From NCBI GenBank assembly GCA_023392515.1, contig JAEVYX010000134.1, positions 1 through 22,420 on the forward strand: 22,420 nucleotides of DNA. Direction: 5' to 3'. Both the position numbers and the translations under genes were made by a program. Numbering within the stretch: the first letter of the stretch is position 1; every line of letters begins with the position of its first letter. The stretch is from Bacillota bacterium. Lineage in GTDB: Bacteria; Bacillota; Clostridia; Christensenellales; Aristaeellaceae. Of this stretch, positions 1 to 6,424 are shown in pieces. Below the pieces are notes generated by a model. The model saw only the letters and a list, made by a program, of their open reading frames with translations, did no database searches and was not told the DNA's origin.

Positions 1-389
1 CTTGTGCTTTTCGGGGCCAATCCCTTTCTGGCAAACAGGTATACGTTGGCCCTGTTGACGCAATTGACGATACCGGTGATGGGATCGGAGCTGCCTTGGT
101 TGGCCAGGCAGATGGAGTCGATGCCGCCTATCACGGCAAAGGCATCCCCGCTCACCACCGCCGTTACATGGGCCCCGCCGGTGGCCTGAACCACTTCCAC
201 TTCCAGCCCCTCCTGCGCAAAGTACCCTTCCTGGATGGCTACATACAGCGGCAGATAACCAATGAGGTGCCCCGGTTCGGAAATAACCAGCTTCCTCATC
301 CCTTCCGCCCCCGCCGCGGTGCAGGCGGCACAAACCAGCATAGCGGCCATGACGCATGTAAGGACTGCTTTCAAGAAACCCTTTTTCAT
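1..389 (-). CDS. NitT/TauT-type ABC transporter substrate-binding protein (partial, C-terminus outside window)
   Basis: Reads leftward from ATG at 389 and runs off the window edge, so only about 129 N-terminal residues are visible. A strong AAGGAGGAG ribosome binding site lies 6-7 bases upstream. The protein starts with a Lys-rich hydrophobic signal peptide (MKKGFLKAVLTCVMAAMLV). The mature part has the SsuA/NrtA/THI5-like opening: LVISEPGHLIGYLPLYVAIQEG, then YFAQEGLEVEVVQATGGA, the usual first strand and helix of NMT1-like solute receptors. Cysteines near the signal peptide end (CAAC) could be a degenerate lipobox, but residue -3 is not Leu/Val/Ile, so lipidation is uncertain. It is the third gene of the ATPase-permease-receptor operon, 18 bases after the permease stop. 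Substrate cannot be read; pyrimidine/thiamine precursors, sulfonates, nitrate or guanidine-like compounds are all possible in this family. Confidence 0.85.
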   Translation of the reverse strand, partial: MKKGFLKAVLTCVMAAMLVCAACTAAGAEGMRKLVISEPGHLIGYLPLYVAIQEGYFAQEGLEVEVVQATGGAHVTAVVSGDAFAVIGGIDSICLANQGSSDPITGIVNCVNRANVYLFARKGLAPKST

Positions 390-407
390 GCAAAACTCCT
401 CCTTCTT

Positions 408-1268
408 TCAACTATGGATAACGATTGTCAATTGTTTTGACAACCATTTTTCCAGCAACACAACTCCCCAGTACATGAGGATGGACAGGATGGACAGCAC
501 CACTACGCCCACCCATACAAGCTTGATATCAAAGGTGGTTCCGGCGTAAATGATCATCCGCCCCACCCCACGGCTGGAGGCGATAAACTCCCCTACGATG
601 GCTCCCGCCAGAGCCAGGGCGATATTCACCCTGAGGCTGGAGATAATCCAGGGCATGGACCAGGGAATGACCACCTTTGAAAACACCTGCATGCGGCTGG
701 CGCCCAGGGAATACATCAGCGTTTCCATGGCCGGGTCCACACTTTTGACCCCGCTGAAGGCCGACAGGGCGGATACCACCACCGTCATGGAAAAAGCCAA
801 TACCACCTTGGAGGAAAACCCTATGCCAAACAAAATGACCAATACCGGGGCCAGTGCCAGCTTCGGCAGCGCATTGAGCACGATCAGGTACGGCTCGCTG
901 ATGTCCGCATAGGTCCTGGACCACCAGAAGGACAGCCCAAGGAGTGAGCCTGTCACCGTGCCCAGCACAAACCCCAGCAACGTGGCACCTGATGTGTAAA
1001 TAATGTCGGAAATCAAATTGCCTTGGGTTGCCTTTTGCCAGGCTGTCTTTACAATAATGCTGGGACTGCTCCAGTAAAAGGTATCCATCCACCCCATATG
1101 CGTGGCCAATTCCCAGCCGGCAAACAATAAGATACAAAGAGCCAGCCGGCCTATGCGGACCTTCCTGCGGTGCATTTTGAGAATTTCCGCATCATCCACC
1201 ACCGGCGCCATTTCCTTATCCCGGTCGTCCTGTGCCACGCCGGGCAGGTCCTTGCTCCAATCCGTCAC
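408..1268 (-). CDS. NitT/TauT-type ABC transporter permease
   Basis: 286-residue inner membrane permease of the BPD_transp_1 (SsuC/TauC/NrtB/ThiX) type. It starts at GTG 1268 with AAGGAG 9 bases upstream. An approximately 40-residue charged cytoplasmic N-terminus is followed by about six hydrophobic segments, starting with LALCILLFAGWELA near residue 42. The cytoplasmic EAA loop that docks to the ATPase is visible at about residues 181-201 (METLMYSLGASRMQVFSKVVIP, with the conserved Gly). It starts 23 bases after the ATPase stop, so the two are translated from one transcript, with the substrate-binding protein next. Family assignment is firm; the transported compound is not determinable. Confidence 0.93.
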   Translation of the reverse strand: MTDWSKDLPGVAQDDRDKEMAPVVDDAEILKMHRRKVRIGRLALCILLFAGWELATHMGWMDTFYWSSPSIIVKTAWQKATQGNLISDIIYTSGATLLGFVLGTVTGSLLGLSFWWSRTYADISEPYLIVLNALPKLALAPVLVILFGIGFSSKVVLAFSMTVVVSALSAFSGVKSVDPAMETLMYSLGASRMQVFSKVVIPWSMPWIISSLRVNIALALAGAIVGEFIASSRGVGRMIIYAGTTFDIKLVWVGVVVLSILSILMYWGVVLLEKWLSKQLTIVIHS

Positions 1269-1291
1269 GTTCCCGCACTCCTTCCTGCGTT

Positions 1292-2071
1292 TTACGCCGG
1301 TATCTCCTGGCTTGTCACAAGCATATCAAGCAAGCGGTGCTTCAGTTCCATAAACGTTGGGCAAGTCATGGATTCCGGTGTTCTGGGCCGGGGCAGATTT
1401 ACGGTAATTTTTGCTTTGATATATCCCGGCCTTTGGGAAAAGACAAAAATATCGTCCGAAAGATAGATGGCCTCATCAATATCATGGGTTACGAAAAGCA
1501 CGGTCTTTCCAAAGTCCTGCCACAGGGTCATCAGCCAGGTCTGCATCATCAGCCTTGTCTGGGCATCCAGCGCGCCAAAAGGCTCATCCAGTAGCATCAC
1601 ATCCCGGTCGTACAGCAATGTGCGCAAAAGGGCTGCCCTTTGCCGCATGCCGCCGGACAATTCATGGGGGTAATGCTTGTCAAAGCCCTTCAATCCATAC
1701 TTTTCAATGAGTGGCATCGCTTTTTTTACTGCCTGGTCCCGGGGAATCCGCCGGATCTCCATGCCCAGTATGACATTATCCAAAACAGTGCGCCAGGGCA
1801 GCAGCATATCCTTTTGTAGCATGTAACCCACATAGCCGGGTTTATCCGCAATGCTCTCCCCGTCCACCAAAACCTCTCCTGTGGTGGGAGTCATCAGCCC
1901 CGCGATAATATTGAACAGGGTGGACTTGCCGCAGCCGCTTGGACCGATAATACTCACAAACCTTCCTTCTTCTATGGAAAAGCTGGTATCCCGCATGGCC
2001 AGCACTTCTTTCCCATCCCGCCGGAAAATTTTTGAGACGTTTGAAACAATAATTTTGCTTGGGGTACCCAT
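1292..2071 (-). CDS. NitT/TauT-type ABC transporter ATP-binding protein
   Basis: 259-residue ABC ATPase of the SsuB/TauB/NrtD/ThiZ group. Visible motifs: Walker A GPSGCGKST (residues 43-51), a Q-loop in YMLQKDMLLPWRT, signature LSGGMRQR, Walker B VMLLDEPFGALD, and the switch His in FVTHDIDEA. The start is set at ATG 2071 (MGTPSKIIVSNVSKIF), which matches the family's usual opening and has AAGGA about 13 bases upstream. An in-frame extension back to 2128 would run into the terminator-like hairpin and is rejected. It energises import with the permease and receptor encoded downstream. A leader containing an intrinsic-terminator-like hairpin precedes it (see 2119-2170). Confidence 0.95.
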   Translation of the reverse strand: MGTPSKIIVSNVSKIFRRDGKEVLAMRDTSFSIEEGRFVSIIGPSGCGKSTLFNIIAGLMTPTTGEVLVDGESIADKPGYVGYMLQKDMLLPWRTVLDNVILGMEIRRIPRDQAVKKAMPLIEKYGLKGFDKHYPHELSGGMRQRAALLRTLLYDRDVMLLDEPFGALDAQTRLMMQTWLMTLWQDFGKTVLFVTHDIDEAIYLSDDIFVFSQRPGYIKAKITVNLPRPRTPESMTCPTFMELKHRLLDMLVTSQEIPA

Positions 2072-2118
2072 ATAAAAGCCACATCCTTTCCATCTTCCGG
2101 CGCGAGCTCTCCGGTAAG

Positions 2119-2170
2119 AAAAAACCATCTTAATCGCTTCGCATCACCCATGGCGAAGGTTAAAATGGTT
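2119..2170 (-). promoter_or_regulatory. Intrinsic-terminator-like hairpin in the ABC-operon leader (possible attenuator or riboswitch platform)
   Basis: Read on the minus strand, the arm AACCATTTTAA (2170-2160) pairs with TTAAGATGGTT (2133-2123), with one G-U pair. After a small internal loop, TTCGC pairs with GCGAA. Six T then C and TT follow (2124-2116). The T-run ends about 45 bases before the ATPase start codon, so little room is left for a separate promoter. The element therefore looks like a decision point in the operon leader rather than only the end of the upstream MpsC-like gene. About 100 bases between that gene's stop (2275) and the hairpin contain further short stems (GCCG...CGGC around 2248-2220). 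I do not recognise a known aptamer: TPP, ykkC/guanidine-I, SAM and cobalamin signatures are absent to the eye. Confidence 0.6.
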
Positions 2171-2274
2171 TCCCTTGTACATAAAGAAATCGCCCATTCA
2201 GGCCCGGATAGGGGCTGCCCGCCGGAAACCAAACGTTCGATTTGTCGGCTCTTCTTAAGTGAAGCTCCGCCGCC

Positions 2275-2631
2275 TCAATCGTGGTATACACTCACGTCCC
2301 GATCCAGGACTACCACGGTACCGGATAATTCGGTCACTGCGTCATAATCCTTGAATAGCGTGAGAATATGCAATTGCAGCTGCTCTTTGAGCGCCTTCGC
2401 CAGCAGTTGCTTAAAAGTTTCGGTTAGGAGACAATCCATTTGCCGGATGATTTCAGCATGGGACTCACTGAGCTGCCTCAGGATAGGCGTCCTGGTATTG
2501 GAAGACAGTATGAGGATTTTGTTCCCCACAAAGTCCACGTGCTGCTGGCGCACCCCCACACTAAAAACCTGCTTGTTGATGGCATTGTAAATGCGCAGGA
2601 TTTCTTGCTTGAGTTCTCCGGCTGTAAACAT
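2275..2631 (-). CDS. MpsC/DUF2294-family protein
   Basis: 118-residue soluble protein, taken from ATG 2631 (MFTAGELKQEILRIYNAINK). The sequence matches the DUF2294 family (renamed MpsC in Pfam): an N-terminal helix, then VGVRQQHVDFVGNKILILSSNTRTPILRQL, and a C-terminal TELSGTVVVLDRDVSVYHD stretch. In Staphylococcus the name-giving protein belongs to a membrane-potential-generating Na+ system, but many stand-alone members have no known role, so function here is open. The start is chosen because the family begins there. A longer in-frame reading back to 2763 gives a Cys/Gly/Arg-rich stretch unlike the family, and the ribosome binding site at 2631 is only a weak GGGGTG. It lies upstream of the ABC operon on the same strand and is divergent from the AEC transporter gene. 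Confidence 0.75.
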   Translation of the reverse strand: MFTAGELKQEILRIYNAINKQVFSVGVRQQHVDFVGNKILILSSNTRTPILRQLSESHAEIIRQMDCLLTETFKQLLAKALKEQLQLHILTLFKDYDAVTELSGTVVVLDRDVSVYHD

Positions 2632-2745
2632 GCATTTCACCCCATTTCCCGGCTTTGCACACCTCCCGAATCCAGCCTTGCTGGTCCTATGCATGATAGT
2701 AAAGACTATGCCGCCCATAAGCATCCGGGAACCGAAAACGGCTGC

Positions 2746-2766
2746 TTTGCAAAAAGTTTGCAAAAG
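2746..2766. repeat. Two tandem TTTGCAAA palindromes 11 bp apart
   Basis: TTTGCAAAAAG (2746-2756) is followed directly by TTTGCAAAAG (2757-2766). Each contains the 8-bp palindrome TTTGCAAA, and the centres are 11 bp apart, about one helical turn. They lie in the divergent region between the MpsC-like gene and the AEC transporter promoter. This suits cooperative binding of a regulator on one DNA face, but no regulator can be named. Confidence 0.35.
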
Positions 2767-2815
2767 TGCGCAATAAAGCCATGATAACCTGAAATTTTAC
2801 AGGATCAGCCGTTAT

Positions 2816-2844
2816 TTGCCATACTGTGGCCGTTTTGATATACT
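2816..2844 (+). promoter_or_regulatory. Sigma-A-type promoter of the AEC transporter gene
   Basis: TTGCCA (2816-2821), a 17-bp spacer, then TATACT (2839-2844), about 30 bases before the AEC start codon. Spacing and hexamers are near consensus. Confidence 0.7.
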
Positions 2845-2874
2845 GTTTCAAATACATACAAAGAAGGGCTATCC

Positions 2875-3813
2875 ATGGACAATTTCACCGCATCGGCGCA
2901 AGTGGTGCTTCCTCTTCTCTTTATGATGTTGGTCGGGATGGGCCTTCGCCGGTGCGGTCTGGGCGATCCGGCACTGTTCAAGCGCTTGGATGCCATCATC
3001 TTCCGGGCTTTTATGCCGCTATTATTGTTTTATAACATCTATACGGTAGATTTGTCCTCGTCTTTCAACCCCTGGCTGATGGGCTTTGCTGTATTATCCC
3101 TGATCGCACTATTCGCATTGTCCATGGTGCTTGTTCCGCTGGCAGAAAAGGACAACAAAAAGCGGGCCTCCCTGATTCAGGCCATTGTGCGGGGCAATTT
3201 TATCATCTTTGGCGTTTCGGTTTCCGCGTCTTTGTACGGCCCTGAAAACACCGGCGTTGTCGCACTGCTGGGCAGCCTGGTCGTGCCGATGATCAATGCC
3301 CTTTCGGTTATTATTTTGGAATATTTCCGCCAAGGCCAGGTGAATGCCCGCCAAATGGCCTGGAACATACTGAAAAACCCGCTGGTCGTTGGGGGTATTC
3401 TGGGTATTGCCTTTCTATTGACCGGTGTCCGTCTGCCCTCAACCGTACTGAATACGGTGAAGGATCTGTCCAATGTCACGACGCCCCTGGCGCTTGTGTC
3501 CCTGGGCGGGTCTCTTATGATATCCGATGTGAAAGCCAACAAGCGCCCGCTTCTTCTGGGGCTCATCAGCCGCCTCGTGCTGGTTCCCGCCCTGTTCTTG
3601 CCCCTTTCGATTCTTTTGGGTTTTCGGGGCCAGGACCTGACCGCCCTCATGGTCATGTTTGCGGCACCTACTGCCGTTTCCAGTTATCCCATGGCCCAGC
3701 AGATGGACGCGGACGGCCCCCTGGCAGGGCAGATGGTGGCTTTCACCACCATCCTGTCTATTCTGACCATCTTCCTGATTGTGTTTGTGCTGAAGGAACT
3801 CAACTTCCTGTAA
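2875..3813 (+). CDS. AEC (auxin efflux carrier)-family transporter
   Basis: 312-residue integral membrane protein with about ten hydrophobic segments and the typical AEC two-bundle layout. It has an N-terminal VVLPLLFMMLVGMGLRR helix, a charged middle (EYFRQGQVNARQMAWNILKNPLVVGGILGIAF) that marks the cytoplasmic link in this family, and a C-terminal half containing LALVSLGGSLMI and FAAPTAVSSYPMAQQM. Bacterial members export or import organic acids such as malate, or amino-acid-like compounds; substrate cannot be told here. The start at ATG 2875 has AAGGG seven bases upstream and a good promoter at 2816-2844. It is a single-gene unit, convergent with the small membrane protein gene at 3834 with only 20 bases between, and it is the only plus-strand gene left of the presumed origin. 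Confidence 0.92.
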   Translation: MDNFTASAQVVLPLLFMMLVGMGLRRCGLGDPALFKRLDAIIFRAFMPLLLFYNIYTVDLSSSFNPWLMGFAVLSLIALFALSMVLVPLAEKDNKKRASLIQAIVRGNFIIFGVSVSASLYGPENTGVVALLGSLVVPMINALSVIILEYFRQGQVNARQMAWNILKNPLVVGGILGIAFLLTGVRLPSTVLNTVKDLSNVTTPLALVSLGGSLMISDVKANKRPLLLGLISRLVLVPALFLPLSILLGFRGQDLTALMVMFAAPTAVSSYPMAQQMDADGPLAGQMVAFTTILSILTIFLIVFVLKELNFL

Positions 3814-3833
3814 TGTTCAACACGCCCTTAAAA

Positions 3834-4256
3834 TCACATGGTTTTCATATAGCGGTTCGAAAAAAAGATCATAAAGGCAAGCCGCAGCAGCATAAAGCCG
3901 GTAAGCAGCAAAATGTGGAGTAAATCCCCGCCCAATACGCCTTCCAGCATAATCCACAGAATGAGTGTATAGGTGGTGTACCGTTCTGTCATTGCGCCTG
4001 CCTTTTCCCGAATCATCACATTTCTTTCATCGTTCACCGCAATGTCCTTTTGCTTTTTCACCTCTGCCGAATTCAAAACTTTTGAGAATGTGCCAAAAAA
4101 CCAGCCTGATCCCAGAACCAAAACCGCTGCGCCTATACCATAACAGGCGCCGGCGGCTTTCTTTTGCTCCTCTCCCGGAAATACAAAGATTGCGGCCAAT
4201 AAGAGGGCCAGGCCTGCCAAAGCCAAAAGAAGATACAATGCACGTTTCGCTTTCAT
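3834..4256 (-). CDS. DUF2178-like small membrane protein
   Basis: 140-residue protein with two N-terminal hydrophobic helices (YLLLALAGLALLLAAIFVF and YGIGAAVLVLGSGWFFG), a charged segment (AEVKKQKDIAVNDERNVMIREKAG) and two C-terminal helices. The DER-x5-EKA-like motif before the second helix pair resembles DUF2178 membrane proteins, which in Bacillota often sit next to a short XRE regulator. Its ATG overlaps the regulator's stop in an ATGA junction, so the two are translationally coupled. No catalytic residues are visible. A membrane-stress or envelope role controlled by the XRE partner is a guess from context only. Confidence 0.7.
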   Translation of the reverse strand: MKAKRALYLLLALAGLALLLAAIFVFPGEEQKKAAGACYGIGAAVLVLGSGWFFGTFSKVLNSAEVKKQKDIAVNDERNVMIREKAGAMTERYTTYTLILWIMLEGVLGGDLLHILLLTGFMLLRLAFMIFFSNRYMKTM

Positions 4257-4456
4257 AAAGATTCCTCCTCATAGATAAAGATTTCCTCAACCGTAAGGCC
4301 AAAGTAGCGCGCGATTTTAATCGCCAGCAGGATAGAGGGATTATACCGCCCGTTTTCCAGGGAGCTGATGGTCTGCCGGGATACCTTCAGCGCATCCGCC
4401 AGGGCCTCTTGCGGAATACCCCGCTGCTTTCGCAGTGCTTCCAGATTATTTTTCAA
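4253..4456 (-). CDS. XRE-family (Cro/cI-type) transcriptional regulator, probable TTG start
   Basis: 67-residue single-domain HTH regulator: LEALRKQRG, then IPQEALADALKVSRQTISSLENG (helix-turn-helix), then YNPSILLAIKIARYFGLTVEEIFIYEEE. This is nearly the whole length of the YozG-type family. The start is set at TTG 4456: it has GGAG eight bases upstream, and the protein then begins (M)KNNLEALRKQRG as relatives do. The in-frame ATG at 4501 lies next to the -10 box of a near-consensus promoter (4500-4528), so it is unlikely to be translated. An 18-bp palindrome at 4479-4496, inside what would be the longer reading, looks like its operator and suggests autoregulation. It is coupled to the membrane protein gene by a 4-base overlap. 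Confidence 0.87.
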   Translation of the reverse strand: MKNNLEALRKQRGIPQEALADALKVSRQTISSLENGRYNPSILLAIKIARYFGLTVEEIFIYEEESL

Positions 4457-4478
4457 AAGCCTCGCTCCTTTTTCGTTT

Positions 4479-4496
4479 TGTAAAGCATGCTTTACA
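4479..4496. promoter_or_regulatory. Perfect 18-bp palindromic operator candidate
   Basis: TGTAAAGCATGCTTTACA is a perfect inverted repeat placed at about the predicted transcription start of the XRE operon. A further half-site, CTTTACAT (4534-4541; ATGTAAAG on the minus strand), lies just upstream of the -35 box, so ATGTAAAG occurs on both sides of the promoter. This arrangement fits repression by the XRE protein encoded directly downstream. Confidence 0.65.
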
Positions 4497-4499
4497 TCC

Positions 4500-4528
4500 A
4501 TTGTATTCCTGTTCTGCGGAAATGTCAA
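4500..4528 (-). promoter_or_regulatory. Sigma-A promoter of the XRE operon
   Basis: On the minus strand TTGACA (4528-4523), 17 bp, TACAAT (4505-4500). It is close to consensus, overlapped downstream by the palindrome at 4479-4496, and lies about 45 bases before the proposed TTG start. Confidence 0.8.
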
Positions 4529-4550
4529 GCCCACTTTACATATTGTTCAT

Positions 4551-4576
4551 AAAAATGCTGTCCGCAAGGGACAGCA
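4551..4576 (-). terminator. Intrinsic terminator after tsaD
   Basis: On the minus strand TGCTGTCC, loop CTTGC, GGACAGCA, then five T (4555-4551). It lies 33 bases past the tsaD stop and is the probable end of the secA-side transcript. Confidence 0.85.
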
Positions 4577-4608
4577 CAAAAATGTCTATGAGGATGCTCA
4601 GTTACTTT

Positions 4609-5667
4609 TTATACCAGCCGCAAAGAAGGCACGGCATTAAGGGAAAGACCTGCCATTTCCCCTTTCAACAACCTGAAGTAGGCGGCGCTGGCGATCATAG
4701 CCCCATTGTCGGTGCATAGGTTCAGCCGGGGCATATACAGGGGAATGCCCTGGGCATCACAAGCCTCCTGCATCATGCGGCGCAAAAGCTTATTGGCGGA
4801 TACGCCCCCCGCCAAAGCCAGGGCGGGAGCATGCTTTTCCCTGGCCGCCAGCATTGCCTTTTCCACCAGGGAGGAAACTACCGCATACCGGAAGCTGGCT
4901 GCCATATCCGCCTTGGGAAGGGTTTCCCCCCGCTGCTCCCTTTTATGGGCTTCATTGATAAACGCCGTCTTAAGCCCCGAAAAGCTGTAATCATACCGGC
5001 CTTCAGGATTGGGCCTGGGCAGCTGCACCGCATGGGGATTGCCTTCCTCCGCCAGCTGGTCCAGCTTCGGGCCGCCGGGATAGGGAAGATCCAGCACTCT
5101 GGCCGCCTTGTCAAAGGCTTCCCCCGCCGCGTCATCCTGGGTTTGCCCCAAAAGACGGTATACCCCGTAATCCTCCACCTGCAAAAGATGGCTGTGCCCG
5201 CCGCTGACCACCAGACACAAAAAAGGAGGCTGCAATGTTGGGTGGGTCAAATAATTTGCGCTCATATGGCCCTCGATATGGTTTACCGCCAAAAGGGGAA
5301 GATTGGCCGCATAGGCCAGGCCCTTCATGCAGCTGACCCCGGTGAGAAGTGCTCCCACCAACCCCGGTCCATAAGTCACCGCCAGGGCATCCACGTCCTT
5401 TAGGGTCATGCCAGCCTCCCGCAAGGCCTGATCCACCACCCGGTCACAGGCTTCCACATGGGCCCGGCTGGCGATTTCCGGCACCACCCCGCCATACAGG
5501 GCATGGAGGTCGATTTGGGAAAACACCACATTGCTGATGATACGCCGCCCATTTTCCACGATTGATGCTGCTGTCTCATCGCAGGAGGTTTCCAAAGCAA
5601 GTATGCGAACAGAGGACTTGTTTTTCAGGGAGGCTGCTTTCTCCCGGCACAGGGCTTCATAGGTCAT
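4609..5667 (-). CDS. tsaD: tRNA N6-adenosine threonylcarbamoyltransferase TsaD
   Basis: 352-residue Kae1/TsaD protein. It transfers the threonylcarbamoyl group from TsaC-made threonylcarbamoyl-AMP to A37 of ANN-decoding tRNAs, working with TsaB and TsaE. Visible: ILALETSCDETAASIV (22-37), the metal-binding HIEGH (130-134), VSGGHSHL (155-161), and the C-terminal CTDNGAMIA with the metal-ligand Asp. The start at ATG 5667 has AGAAGGA nine bases upstream. It yields an N-terminal extension of about 20 residues (MTYEALCREKAASLKNKSS) before the usual beginning, which is somewhat long. It begins one base after the TAA of the DUF1461 gene, so the two are in one operon, and a terminator follows at 4551-4576. 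Confidence 0.97.
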   Translation of the reverse strand: MTYEALCREKAASLKNKSSVRILALETSCDETAASIVENGRRIISNVVFSQIDLHALYGGVVPEIASRAHVEACDRVVDQALREAGMTLKDVDALAVTYGPGLVGALLTGVSCMKGLAYAANLPLLAVNHIEGHMSANYLTHPTLQPPFLCLVVSGGHSHLLQVEDYGVYRLLGQTQDDAAGEAFDKAARVLDLPYPGGPKLDQLAEEGNPHAVQLPRPNPEGRYDYSFSGLKTAFINEAHKREQRGETLPKADMAASFRYAVVSSLVEKAMLAAREKHAPALALAGGVSANKLLRRMMQEACDAQGIPLYMPRLNLCTDNGAMIASAAYFRLLKGEMAGLSLNAVPSLRLV

Positions 5668-5668
5668 G

Positions 5669-6352
5669 TTACTGTATCCTTCTTTTCAAGTACAGAAATG
5701 CGCTCAAAGCAAGCAAAGCCATGATTCCCAGCCACCATAAACCAATTTGGGCGGCATAGGAGATAAAAAACGAAAGCGGCATCAATTGCAAAAGCAGATC
5801 CGTATGGGGGTTTAAAAGCCATAATTCATTGGTGAAAGCCACCTGGTGAAAAGCCCGAAACAGGCTGTCAAAATCAAATACCGCCCATAAGCCGACTGCT
5901 GCCATTATCGCAAACAGGGCAAGACTTGTCTTAAGAAACATCCGGGCAAAGCACGGCGCAAGGCTGCGTTTCCAAGCAAAAACAACAAGCAGACTTATAA
6001 GAACTGCCGCCCCGCACAAGGCCAGTACCCTAAAGGCAAGCTGTATCAGGCTCCGGACATCCCGCATGTGCTGCAGCTCATGCTCCTGAAAGGCATCCCG
6101 CATCTCGCCGTGAACGGAAATGGCAAGCTGCATGCTGTCCGCCCTTCCACTAAGATACGACACGATGACCCGGGCCAATACCGGATGATCCTTTGCCTCC
6201 ACCCCGGTTACAGCCGGGTCAACATAGGTATCAAACTTTGATGCCATCAGCCCGTCATTCAGGGTGAGCGCCAGCAAAACACTGCACAAAAGCGCTGTCA
6301 TCAGCGCCACAGAAAAGCACACACCCCAAAAATGTTTAAAGAATTTCCTCAT
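5669..6352 (-). CDS. TIGR01906/DUF1461-family integral membrane protein
   Basis: 227 residues: an N-terminal membrane helix (VALMTALLCSVLLALTL), a long extracytoplasmic segment, then three to four more helices. The hallmark of the family is clear: HELQHMRDVRSLIQ in the middle and FRAFHQVAFTNELWLLNP-TDLLLQLMPLSFF near residues 165-195. The family is widespread in Bacillota and its function is unknown; no catalytic claim is possible. The start at ATG 6352 has AGGA eight bases upstream. It sits directly before tsaD (one-base gap) and after prfB, separated from it by the hairpin at 6387-6418. Confidence 0.88.
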   Translation of the reverse strand: MRKFFKHFWGVCFSVALMTALLCSVLLALTLNDGLMASKFDTYVDPAVTGVEAKDHPVLARVIVSYLSGRADSMQLAISVHGEMRDAFQEHELQHMRDVRSLIQLAFRVLALCGAAVLISLLVVFAWKRSLAPCFARMFLKTSLALFAIMAAVGLWAVFDFDSLFRAFHQVAFTNELWLLNPHTDLLLQLMPLSFFISYAAQIGLWWLGIMALLALSAFLYLKRRIQ

Positions 6353-6386
6353 CCTTTTTATCCTAAAATGAAGTTTTTAAAGGGGT

Positions 6387-6418
6387 ATGGGGGGACTTTT
6401 TTCAAAAAGTCCCCCCAT
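6387..6418 (-). terminator. Perfect 15-bp hairpin after prfB
   Basis: ATGGGGGGACTTTTT (6387-6401) and AAAAAGTCCCCCCAT (6404-6418) pair perfectly around a 2-base loop. It lies seven bases past the prfB stop (minus strand). The downstream U-tract is poor (ACCCCTTTAAAAAC), so it may be a leaky terminator, a processing or 3'-end-stabilising stem, or a copy of a dispersed palindrome. Confidence 0.6.
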
Positions 6419-6424
6419 CGTACC

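Noticed and set aside
2072..2274. TPP or guanidine-I (ykkC) riboswitch
   Set aside because: The conserved TPP CUGAGA and ykkC GACUGGUC-like cores are not present on the minus strand; only an unassigned leader with a terminator can be supported.
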